Shown here: positions 10,555-21,160 of the stretch, in pieces
How positions within the stretch are numbered: position 1 is the first letter of the stretch
Layout of the letters: each line of letters opens with the position of its first letter
NCBI GenBank assembly: GCA_004335735.1
Contig: QAXK01000153.1
Location: forward strand, 1 to 64,000
Source of the DNA: Chlorella sp. KRBP
Lineage: Eukaryota > Chlorophyta > Trebouxiophyceae > Chlorellales > Chlorellaceae
Reading direction: 5' to 3'
DNA length: 64,000 bases
The notes under the pieces: model-generated
Told to the model about the DNA's origin: nothing
Database searches by the model: none
The model's input: the letters and a program-made list of their open reading frames with translations, nothing else
Made by a program: the position numbers and the translations under genes

Positions 10555-12187
10555 ATGGCGTTCAGGCTGCCAGACGCGCACGCCCATCCTCAGGATGACA
10601 TGACCAGCGCAGCGCGAATGCTGGCGTCGATGCGAACGTCCGCCGTGGCAGTCATGGGTGTGCGCGAGGCTGACTGGAGCAACGTGCTGCAGCTCAGCCA
10701 GGTGGTCCCCAGCAAGGTCATCCCGTGCTTTGGCGTGCACCCATGGTTCGCGCACCAGCACCTGCCACCATCGGCATGCCAGGTGGAGCGCTCCGCCAGC
10801 ACCACCACCCTTGAGGGAGCAGCCGGCGAGCAGCAAGGCAGTTCTTCCTCCCCAGATGCATTTGCAGCGCTGTGCGCGCGGCGGGGGGGGCGTGCCAGCA
10901 TGTTCACGCTTCCCAACCCGGCGCCCGAAGACCTGCAAGGTGTGGTGACAACGTTGCTGCCGACCCCCCCTTCCATCACCTGGGCCACGCGGCTGGATGA
11001 GCTGCTCAGGGTGCGTGCACGTGGGTAGGGCTAGGTACAGGGCACGTGTCCACGGGACAGACAAGCAGTTGGTGGCAATCCGTCGATTGTGGACTGGACG
11101 CAGGCGCACCCTCAGGCGGTCGTGGGCGAGTGTGGCTTGGACCGTGCTGCTGTGGTGCCAGGCACCAAGGTGGGTAGCACTGCGGTGCGAGGGTGAGGTT
11201 GTGTGCGGTCTTGGTGCTGACACGTGTGCTGGTCGTGTGCCGCCCGCGTGTCAACAGGTGTCTGTGTCGCTGGAGCACCAGGTGGCCCTGGTGCGGCACC
11301 ACTTACAGCTGGCAGCCCGCTGGCAGCGGCCCATCAGCATGCATTGCGTGCGCGCGACGGGGGCCATGCAGGTGAAGCCAGGGTGTGGTGCTGTGAGGCC
11401 GTAATTTGCATTCCGTTAGTGGCGGGAGTGACCATGCACTGCTCACTGGTCGTGTGTGCCCGCCTGCAGGATCTGCTCCTGTCGTGCCCTCAAGATGAGC
11501 TGCCTCCCCGCATCATGCTGCACAGCTTTGGAGGCCCACCGGAGGCCATACGGCAGGTGGGAGGCGTGCTTCATTGGACGTGCTCGCGCTCTTGTCCTGG
11601 ACATGTGCTTTCCACTCACACACGTGTACATGTGCCCTTGCCATGCTGTAGCTCTTACGCCCTTCCCGTGGCGCAGGCAGCGCAGGGCGTCTCTCCAGCC
11701 GGCTGTGGTTCAGCTTTAGCACCACCATCAACCTGGGGGGCGCTAGCGCCAGCGCCGGTGCAGGGTCCAGCAGCAGGGACAAGCTGGTGGCGCGCATACA
11801 AGCGGTGCCTGACGACCGCCTGCTCATAGGTGAGGCACCTGCTTGGTGGCGAGCAGGTGTTCAGGTGCGCTGTGGCATGTTGGTACTCAGCATGCAGTAT
11901 GGTGTGTGCCCTGCAGAGTCGGACCAGAACTCAGTACAGGACATGGACGCGGGGCTGGACGCCATTCTGCAACTTGTGGCAGAAGCGCGCGGCTGGGAGC
12001 TGCAGCGGGTGAGGATGCGAGGGTGCCTGCGACTGTGTTCGGCTTTTGTGAGCAGCCTGCTGATGCCCCAATCGTCGTCTGACTGGTGGCTCCTTCCTGT
12101 GTGCAGGCTGCCGAGGTGTCGCTACGCAACTTTGAGGCCTTCTACCAGGGCTTCCTGCCACCAGGGTGGCAACCCAGCCTGCTCTGA
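10555..12187 (+). CDS. TatD-family metal-dependent hydrolase
   Basis: Seven exons, 10555-11010, 11104-11169, 11258-11371, 11470-11556, 11652-11829, 11917-12008 and 12107-12187, give 357 aa. Metal-ligand motifs of the TatD DNase TIM barrel occur in order: DAHAH (residues 7-11), FGVHPW, VVGECGLD, SMHCVRA, MLHSFGG and ESDQNS. Family members are Mg-dependent 3'-5' exonucleases or related phosphoesterases. A low-complexity insert lies between FGVHPW and the VVGECGLD block. The start MAFRLPDAHAH places the first metal motif where the family has it; the frame is open upstream but only as a Ala/Gln-rich repeat. The exon-5 acceptor (TGTAG before 11652) was chosen because it alone keeps LWFSFS in frame, so that boundary is less certain. 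Confidence 0.87.
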
Positions 12188-12508
12188 CCAGGCGCGAAGC
12201 TTTGGCACGAAGTTATTTGCAAGTGTGCAGTGTGCGTGCAACATGTTGGGAACGTGTGGGATCATTCAATTGTGTAATGCGCCATTCTGCGATGCAGTTT
12301 GTCAATGCGGTGTCCGCCTCCTTCATGTCCCCGTAAGTGGAGGACTTAGAACCGCAATGCTTCAGCGCCCATGGGGCCCCTGCTCGCTGCCAGGGAGGGT
12401 AGGATGCCGGCTGCACTTGCCCTGCAATCGCGGTCGCACAGCAATGCATCGAGTGAGCACAGGCCATGTGGGACGTGCTTGCTCAGGACTAGCCACATGT
12501 AGGTAGGC
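12188..12508. other. Intergenic region between convergent genes
   Basis: Holds the 3' UTR of the TatD-type gene, including the TGTAA above, and the 3' end of the minus-strand IQ-motif gene. A short minus-strand open frame at 12213-12467 could be an extra terminal exon of that gene, but I found no acceptor that makes this convincing. Confidence 0.4.
12273..12277 (+). terminator. Candidate TGTAA poly(A) signal
   Basis: TGTAA, the usual poly(A) signal of chlorophyte algae, lies 86 bases beyond the TatD-type stop codon. The assignment is inferred from position and motif only. Confidence 0.45.
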
Positions 12509-15500
12509 TCACCTGCGGCCCAGGTGGGGAGTGGAGGCGGGGGGCAGCAGCTGCAGCTTGTTGAAGCTCGAGCGCATCTCCAACGCTGATGCCACGTCCG
12601 CGCCCGTGCTGGTGACGGCGCTGCCCAGCATGAGCTGCCCCGGCATGCGGATGGAGGCGGACGGCTCGAGCAGCCCCGAAGCGTCCAGCACCACGCTGCC
12701 GCGGCGGAGTCGGGCTGTCGAGGCGAGCAACGGCCCCGAGCTTGAGGAACCCAGCTGCACCGAGGCGAAGACCGAGCCGCGCTGCGACATGGAGGCCGAT
12801 CCCAGCGGGTCGAGTGCTGCGGGCCGAGGCCCAACCGGGCCGGCAGGGCCGGTCATGCTGTTGGTTCCCGACACGTTGAGGGCCGAGGTGAGGCGGTTGA
12901 GGGGTCCGCTTACCGAGGCGGACAGCACCACGGACGAGCGGCGGTTCGCGGCCGGTCCGCCGCCTGCGCCGGGTGCGCCGCTGGGTGGTCCGCCCGAGTT
13001 GGAGGTTCGCCTCAGCACGCCGGACGACGAGTTGGCCCCGAGGCGCATCAGGCGCTCCATGGCCCCGTCGTTCGGGTTGCCGGACGAGAGCGGGGCCTGC
13101 AGCGCGTGTTGCTGCTGGTGGGGGTGCTGCAGCAGGAAGGCCGAGAAGCGCGAGTGGCCCTCGCCACCCACACTGGTCTCCGTCATGAGTGCACCAGACG
13201 CCGTGCGCGACACCTGCGCGAACCCGCCTCGCTCTGGCCCCGCAGCACCGTAGCGAGACGAATGCTTGCCCAGGCCACCGCTGGCGCTCATGGCACCGCT
13301 GAGGTGCGTCGCGATGGTGGTGACTGGCATGAGCCTGGCCGGCGCGCTCCCATCTGAACCGCCCACCAGAGCGCCGCTAGAGGGTGACAGGGCGATGCTC
13401 GGCCCGTGTGGCGGCGTTGGCACCAGGACAGCTGGTGGCCTGGCCACTCCATTGCTGTCCCTGGATGCCAGGCTGGTGCTGTAGCTAGCCAGGGGTGCCG
13501 ACATGGGGTACGGCTTCTCGTGGACGACTGCGTTGTTGCGATGCTGCGCTGTGGCGCAGATGGACGAGGTGGAGGAGGGAGCCACGGGCCCGTGCAGGCT
13601 GCCGTCCTGGGATGAGCCAGCCTGGCTGGAGAGGCCCGCCAGCATGCGCTGCTGGAGCCGGGCAACTCCTGTGGCCTCATCCACAGCCAGCTGCTGCTGT
13701 CCTGAACCATACCCGCCTGAGCCCTCACTGGCGCTGGCCTGCAGGAGCTGGCTGTAGGGCAGGCGCACGGCGCTGAGTGCGTGCGGCTCCAGTGGCATGG
13801 ACGTGAGGCTGCCTGAACTACCCGCCAGCTTGCCGGTGCTTGCTGCCACTCGGGGTGCGATTGGCACGCCCGAGCGGCCACCATAGCTGCCCACGGACCC
13901 CTCCATGTCATGGCTCATCTTGGCGATCAAGGAGCCTGAAGGGCTGCTGCTCATGCTCTGGGCCAGGGCCTGAGACTGCCTGCCCACGATGCTCTTGCCA
14001 GGTGCAGCGCTGCTGATGTTGGCCGTCACGTCTGAGGTGCTGCCGGCCACGCGCCCTGCTGGCATGGGACTGCTGCTGGCCAGGTCGCCGCCTGACTGGA
14101 TGCCCGCCAGCGCGGCGTCAAAGGCCTCATCGTCGGGCAGCACGCCCAGCGTGAGGTAGCGGTTGAACCACTGGAACAGCGAGGAGCAGTAGAGCTGCGG
14201 GCAGGCAACGTTGGGCGAGGGCACAAGTGCTGTCAACACCAGGTACTTGCGCCTGGGCATGCTGGGCATGCTGGGCATGCATGTACTGTGCACAAGACCG
14301 TCCATGGCCCAACGCCCAGTCACTCACGTTGACCCAATTCTGCTTGGCAGCGTGGTTGCGCCTCTCCATCTTGGCCTGGCCAATGCTGCAGCGGCAAGGC
14401 AGCGTGGCATGCGTGCAATGGAACATGAAAAGCTTGCTCGGACAAGAACTGGCACCGCCACCCTGCCCCCTGCGAGCCAACAGAGGCACTCACGTGATGC
14501 CGCCACGCAGCGCAAAGGATGCCAGGGCACGGGCGTTGAAGGTGCCGTACTGCTTCTTGTACTCGCGGATGTACTGCAGCATCTGGGCAAGGCGCCTCAC
14601 GCGAATGGGGGGGCCCTTGTTCGCCTGCGTGTGACAAGGAGTGGGTCACGTGCCTGTGACCGCGCCATGCAAGCCAGCAGCCTACGCCTGCCATCACAAT
14701 CGCTTTGTGCGTGCTTGTGTGTGCATGCACGCACCCGCTTTGGCTTGGGCAGCTGGGCCAGCAGTGCGTCTGCCATGACGACCGCCAGCCACTGCCCGCG
14801 CCTCAGGTTGACCAGGTCCGTGGCAGCAGGGTCCATTTGCATGGAGCTGGCGTCACCCAGCCCACCAGCGCTGGCGATGGACTGGTCCGGGGTGGTGGTG
14901 GGGAGCGCGACGCTGAGTGCTGACGCTATCTTGCCGCTGCTTGTAGGTGGGCCTCCGTCCAGCAGGCCCATGCCCGTGGACTGTAGGCGGGACTTGGCAG
15001 CGATGGTGCGTGGGCTGGGGCGCGCACGTGCGGGCGATGATGCGTTGGCAGCGTCAGCCCTGATGGGTGCCGCAGGGGGCCTGGGCGGTGCAGCCGCCTT
15101 GGGGCTATTTGGGTTGCTGTTGCTGGTGGCGTCGTGCAGGTTGTCCGGGGCCAGGATGAACTCGGGGTGCCAGCCGCCCTCCAGCTCCAGCAGCAACAGG
15201 GCGCCGTCGTGCGCGTGGTGCCGCTGAAGACCCGCAGCCTTCCAGCCGCGCTGCAGCTCGGCCCAGTCCAGGCCTGGCCGCTCACGCTGGGGGGCAGGCA
15301 CCACCGTTGCAGGCGCGCCACCTGATGCCCTGGGCCCGTCAAACGGCGACTGGGGGCCGACCTCCTGCTGCCCCCCCGCCTGCTGGCCGGACCCCTGAAG
15401 CTGCTGAGCAGTGTCCGCGACACCACTGACTGCATAAGGGTAGTCCCGTGTGACGGCGCTGATGATGCGGTTGCCCAGCTCCGACATGAGGGTGGCGCTG

Positions 15501-18141
15501 TTGGAGCGCTGGAGCAGCACGGTGGGAGGGGACTGGGACGCAAGGGTGAAGGGCTGATCCGGCCGGGAGCCGGTGCGTTGGGCGTCGGCGGCGGCGGGGC
15601 GCAGGCTGTCGTTGCCAGGGCCACGCCCGCTGTCCAGTGCTGGCAGCACGATTGGCTTGCGCAGGTACTTGCGGATGTTCTTGAGCACCGTCTCACAGCT
15701 GGTGCGGGGCCCCGTAACCAGGCCCATGTCGCACAGCATGGTGCGCACCTCTGCCGTGTACACGTGCACAGGGAACCAACGGTTGCGCATCTTGTCCTGG
15801 TGCAGCAGCAGCGCCCTGGCCCGCTCCATCACACTCTGCCCCGTCTGCGCGGCGCTGGACCCGGAGCGAACGGAGCCTCCCTTGCGCGCCTTGGCGCCCG
15901 CACCCCTGGTGGTGGGCGTGGGCGGGTTGGTGGCCTCCTCCCCCGTCCCTTCTCCCTCCTCCTCGTCCACCTCCTCATCCACCTCCTCATCCCCAAGGGA
16001 CCCCTCCTCCTCAGGCCCCCCTCCCCCCAGCTCATTCGGGTCCATCATATCGTCCAGCATGTCAGCAAGGTCGCCATTATCCAGCTCAGGCTGGTCACCC
16101 GCAGGCGCTGCGTCCTGTGGGCCCCCGGCGCTGACGGCCAGCACGCGCCAGTCCACGTTGTCCATGTAGGCCGTGTTCTTGCAGTGCAGGGGACGCTCTT
16201 GGAGACCGCGCCGCTGTTGGTGAGACACCAGCTTCTGCGCACAGGACAGAGAAGTGGACAGTTGATGGAGTGACAGGAGCGTGGACAGGTAGCTGCGGGG
16301 CCGTGTAAGTGCACAGGTCAGGTCCCTACCTGGAGGTGCTCGTGCATGGTCCCGTCGGGGCGCAGGGTGGGCATGACGTAGGACCGGGAGCAATCTATGT
16401 GCGCAGGGCCAGACAGGCCGAGCGTGCCAGCAGAGCGCGTGCGCAGGAGAGGTGCCTTGTTGCGGCTGCTCTCCTGCACGGCCTTGAGCCACCGGCGGCC
16501 AAACTTGCGCAGGCGGCACACACGCGGCTGGTTCTCATTGTACTGCGGGCGGGCGGGCGGGCGCACACACAGGTGCACGAGGAGCAGGCACATGTTGCAC
16601 GCATCTGACAGGTCATCGGCCTGCACTTGGTGCCACCAGCCTCTCTCTGTAAGGAGGTGTGTGGGTGCCTGCCCACTCACCAGTGCGTCGCGTGATGCCG
16701 TGCACAGTTCGAGCACCTCCTGGGGCAGGCCCGTGGGCGGTTCAGGCGGGGGGTAGCACCACCGGATCGAGTCCTCAAGCTGCTGGATGTACTGCGCGTC
16801 CACAGGTGACACAACATCATCACACGGCAGCACACCCGAGTTAGTGTGGCTTCATTGCGGTGCTGGCAAGGGGTGCACGGCAGCCGCATGACTCACGTCC
16901 TTGACCACGTCCGTCATGCTCGTGTCCTGCGACGTGGCCTTGAGCATCTTCTTGGTGCTGTTGACCTTGCTGTTGAACCGCCCCAGCATGTCCAGGATGT
17001 GGTTGCGCTGGCCACCGGCGTGGGCAAAGTTGAGAGAGGTCTGCAGGCAGGCGAGGTGCACCACCACTGCTCAGCTGCACGCCGCCACTCTTGCGTGCTG
17101 GCCCCCCCTTGCTGAGCCCCTCATCATGCCTCACGCTCACCTTGAGGTCGCGCACGACGGCCGAGTGAAGCAGCATGACGGAGCCCAGCGCCGTGTTGAC
17201 CGTGCCGGGCTGGGACTGTTGCTGCATCATGGGGACAGAGAGAGAGATGCAGCCCCTCAGTCCCTGGCACTGTGGCTGCAGACGAGCACAGCCCCCCCCC
17301 CTCCACTGTGTCCACTGACCTGTCCCTGTCCCTGCCGGTCCTTCATGCGCCACCAGCGGGTGGCCAGCACCCGGGCGATGAGCGACATGTCCAGCCCGCC
17401 ACTCTGCACAGCAGCACAGCAGGCAAAGTGTTTGGTTGTCATTGGCCACCAGCACCTGCAGTGTTGCTGCATGAAGGCCCTCGTCCACCCACCCACCTCT
17501 TGCAGCAGGGCGATGAGGGTGCTGTCCCCGTCCAGGGGGAGCTTGTCGTACTGCTCGCTGTAGTACTCAATGGCGTTGTGGTACATCGGCTGGTCCTTGA
17601 GCGAGGCGTGCGCGTCATTCATCATACGCTTGGTGCCCCCGTCCGTGCGCTGCCGCAGCTCGCCGTACTCGTCGTACAGCTCCTCACGCGTCCAACCGTA
17701 CTGCTGCCTGCAGGGTGCGGCGTGTGGGCTGGACTGAGGTCAGCTCGGAGCAGCCAGAGAGCAGCCATGCGGGCATGGCACCGAGTGGCGGCACCTCCCT
17801 GCGACCGTCCAGCAGTGCGCACCTGTAGGAGCGCCAGTGCACCCAGTGCCACGGGTTCTCGGCGCTGATCCAGCCCACCGCCAGGCACATCTTGCGCCAC
17901 TCTCGGTAGGCACGCTGCATCGACGATGCGCGCAGGTACACGTGTGAGGGGCGCACGAACAGCCACACCGGCAGGGCCACTTTGCTGCCCAGGAAGAGCG
18001 TGCACCTACCTGAATCTTGATGATTGCATCGTGCTGGTGCGAGAAGTGCTGGAGCAGGAAGGTGTGCGCAGGAGCTTCGTGTTGCCACGGGCTCGCGCGG
18101 TAGGAGCGTCGCAGCTCCGCCATCGCGCTGCAGCCCTCCAC
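12509..18141 (-). CDS. Large IQ-motif protein of unknown function
   Basis: Twelve minus-strand exons give 1480 aa: 18141-18010, 17914-17823, 17707-17497, 17403-17320, 17221-17141, 17040-16897, 16791-16681, 16542-16330, 16234-14735, 14624-14494, 14385-14328 and 14194-12509. Joining exons 1 and 2 builds a calmodulin-binding IQ motif, IIKIQRAYREWRK, around residue 44. The first ~360 residues look folded, with Trp-rich NPWHWVHWRSYR and helical DMLGRFNSKVNSTKKML. Exon 9 (500 codons) has an acidic DEEVDEEVDEEEGEGTGEE stretch and a conserved-looking block around KMRNRWFPVHVYTAEVRTML. The last 560 residues are Ser/Gly/Pro-rich. No catalytic domain is seen. The TGA at 12509-12511 overlaps a good donor (CAG/GTGAGC), so a further short terminal exon is possible. 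A second ATG lies at 18123. Confidence 0.68.
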
Positions 18142-18228
18142 TCAAGCCACGGGCGTGCGAGCTCCGTGCTCTCAGCCTCTCGCTGCGCGCTGGCCAGGCC
18201 TGCACCCGTTGCAGGGCATCTCGCCTCC

Positions 18229-18260
18229 GAGCGAGCGAGCAAGCGAGCGAGCGAGCGAGC
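18229..18260. repeat. (GAGC)n microsatellite
   Basis: About eight GAGC units with one AAGC interruption, in the 275-bp gap between the PPP1R36-like stop codon and the start of the IQ-motif gene. It lies close to the likely promoter of the latter. Confidence 0.85.
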
Positions 18261-18416
18261 ACCCAGTGCGGACTGAATGATCTAGAGGGAGTGTGAGCGC
18301 CCTCTCCGGCTTCTCCCTCCTTCGGTCCTTCGCGAGTTCGAATCGTGTACCGCCTCTACGGCACTTTGCAGGACGAGGAGGAGAGGAAAGGGAGCGAGAG
18401 CGCACTGACAGAGCTC

Positions 18417-20620
18417 TCAGGATGTCGTTTCAAGCGCTGGTGACGCCCTGTGTGTGATGCCTCCCTGTGGCGTGGGCAGCACGCCTGACGCGTACGGGTT
18501 GCCCGATCCAGTCGGCCCGGTGGCCTGCCCTGCGCTGTTGAGGCCCAGGCCTGGTCCAAACATGACATACCTGCACAGCATGGGCACGCCCAGGGTAAGG
18601 ATGATCCGGGCAAACGCACACAGACATGCAAGTGGCACAATCACACGCAGAGCAGCAGACGCACCTCTTCATGAGCATGAGGTAGTTGAACTGGTCGTCC
18701 GCCGGTAGCCCCACTGCCTCCGGCGCTTGGAGCTGCGCCTTGAGGTCCCCACGCCGCGCACGCTCCGCGCCCATGATGCCTGCAGGCAAGGGTGGCACAC
18801 AGCAGCCACACAGTCAGTGACTGCCGCACCCGACATACTAAGCAGCTTGCATGGGAGCTGCATTTGTCCACGCACCAATGTCGCTCATGTCGCTGGCCTT
18901 CATCTTGCCCGCCACCATGTTGGCCGCCAGCTTGTCCGGGTTGACGCCGTGGAGCATGGCCGCACTGCACACAGCAAGCCATTTCATATCGGGCTGGGTT
19001 GCGGTTTGTGATTAAAGCGGCTCTTCTAATCCTGCACGAGCGTGTGGGCCTGGTGCGGCAACACAACGCAAGCCAGCACCATCACTGACCTGCGGAAGAC
19101 GTTGCCTATCTGCCTGCGCTTCTCCTGATGCGCCTCCTGCTCCGTCTGTGCCTCGGCGTGCCCCTTGAGCCTGCTCTGGATGATGAGGTCACGCTGCTCA
19201 GGGTCCTTCATCATGGACCTGGCCACCACGGGACTCATCACGTACCTGCACACACACAATGCATGAGCACCACCACCACACATGGCACACAGTGGGGGCG
19301 CTGGGCGCTGACGGGTCACACTGACGGCACGGGTGGCTGCACGTTGCCCCTGCCGACTCACTGTGTGACGAGGGGCGAGTGTGTGACGGACGCCACCGTC
19401 ACGCCGAGGGTGGCTGGCTTCTCAAACAGCGAGGCCAGCATGCGCGCGTTGAGCGCCCGGTTGTGCGTCTCGTTCTTGAGGGCGTACAGCTCCTTGACAG
19501 ACAGCGTGTCCACAGACCTGCGAGGTGAGGTGTGCAGGCACACATGTGTCATGGCTGCGTGCACGAGGCTGCTTGGAGCAAGCTGCAAAGGTCGGGGCGC
19601 GTACCGTGGTGGCTGATGCTTGCGCGTGTACATGTTGAAGTGCTTGGAGCGGAAGAGCTGACCCAGCTCCTTTTCAATCTCTGGGCGCTTCTTGAGGCGG
19701 TCGAACGCGTCGTCCATGATGCAGATGAGAGACTCGTACAAGGCCTCAAAGAACTTCCTGCACGGGCACAGGAGCGTGCGACCAGACAGGTGAAGAGCAT
19801 GCCAGGCAGTCGTGCCTTTCAACGCCTGACGCAGGACTTGACCCACCTGTCTTGCTGGGGCTTCTCGTAGCTTGAGAACTTGAGGATGAGCATGCTGTAG
19901 ATGGGTGAGATCTCGAGCCTGAGCGCGTTGACCTCGGCCTCCAGCTCACGGATGCGCTGGGCCACCACGTAAGGGTTGTACCTGCGGCGTGGTGGTCAGG
20001 CGGGCGTGATGCGAGGGATTGGCAGGTGCCGTGGCCTGCGCTTGCACACCTCCCAATGCCAAGACATCCACGCACCCGTCCAGGTGCTGCTTGCGTGACT
20101 TGTCCATGGCGGCCACGACCCACTCGTGCTGGAAGATTGCCGTGAAGTAGAGCAGGCACGTCTGCAGCAGCAGCGGCAGGATGAGGAGGCGCACATGTAC
20201 AACGCGCCGAGGAGAGGTGGCCCCACGCATCGCAGGCCGCACAGCAAGAGCACGCCTCTGCCACCCACACAACACACCTGCAGGAGCCTGTCAAACAGCT
20301 GGCTGTTGTAGAACTTCCTGAAGAGCGCCGGGACCGACTCATCCAGCAGCTTGAGCACCTTGGCCTTGGTGGCGCCCAGGTTGAAGCTGCAGCCAACCAA
20401 ACGCGCACAGCCACTCACTAAAAGTCACTTGGAGCGCCTGCACGTGACGCTGGAGCTCCAGGCTGATGCACAGGCGTGCATCGTGCAGCGCCGCATCGAT
20501 CCCGCTCACTCACTCAAAGTCTGTGCTGGGGCCCGCAGCAATGCCCTTCTTGGCTGCCATGGCGCTGGCTGCGGCGCCCTTGCTGCGGCCCGTGGGCGTC
20601 GGGGCCACAAGGTCCGCCAT
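18417..20620 (-). CDS. PPP1R36-like protein phosphatase 1 regulatory protein
   Basis: Ten minus-strand exons give 419 aa: 20620-20514, 20386-20278, 20161-20076, 19981-19847, 19757-19605, 19517-19362, 19245-19090, 18964-18876, 18779-18665, 18570-18417. After a basic N terminus (MADLVAPTPTGRSKG) the protein is helical: LFRKFYNSQLFDRLLQ, CLLYFTAIFQHEW, ISPIYSMLILKFSSYEKP, FFEALYESLICIMDDAF and IEKELGQLFRSKHFN. This order and the length resemble PPP1R36 (422 aa in human), a protein phosphatase 1 binding protein found mainly in ciliated lineages. The match comes from remembered family pattern rather than alignment, so it is moderate. It could bring PP1 to the axoneme. It lies divergent from the WNK kinase and just upstream of the IQ-motif gene on the same strand. 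Confidence 0.7.
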
Positions 20621-21160
20621 GGCGATGCGTGCGGCAGGTCCGCGCCACCCGCGCAGAGGCTTGGGGTCGCGAGCCTGTGGCCTTCAAGAGTTCGCGGTGA
20701 TGCTGACGACGGCTCCTCTTCTCTGTGGCGCGAGCTCGTACTCTTCTGGCCAAGGACGGAAATGAGAAGCTTGCGCCTTGTTGTTCTTCTATGGAAGTTC
20801 GATTGCCCGACTGAGCTGCTGCTGTGGATTCTCGAGGGGTCCAGCGCGAGTTCTGGCCTCGAGCGCGCAACCCCTCATGAGCTAATCAGGGCAGGGCAGA
20901 ACTCGCTCTTCTGCGGCCCACGGCGCGCGGCTGGCACGATTTTCTGGCGATGGGGGTATACGCGCTTGGTTGCAGCCAACAGTTCGCAGCGGCGTGGCCT
21001 GGGCGTGTTGGAGCTCTCCTCTAGCCAAACGATGGGTCACCGCTCCGGCCAGCAGTCGCGGCGAGCAGCAGCAGGGGAAGGCGCTGTGCTGCGGCACGTC
21101 AGTGTGTGCGCTCAGACAGCGCTGTAGGAGGCGGAGGACCTCGACCGGCAGGACAGCACG
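20621..21160. promoter_or_regulatory. Divergent intergenic region, PPP1R36-like/WNK
   Basis: 540 bp between start codons of divergent genes. It has open frames in several registers but none with family resemblance. An in-frame TAG shortly before 21161 supports the WNK start, although that TAG could also be a splice acceptor of an upstream non-coding exon. Confidence 0.4.

Noticed and set aside
17684..18262. 192-aa open frame as the unspliced start of the IQ-motif gene
   Set aside because: The spliced version uses good GT/AG sites and creates an IQ motif, while the unspliced N terminus is low-complexity sequence reading through the GAGC repeat. A 30-nt intron alternative was also rejected as too short and out of phase.
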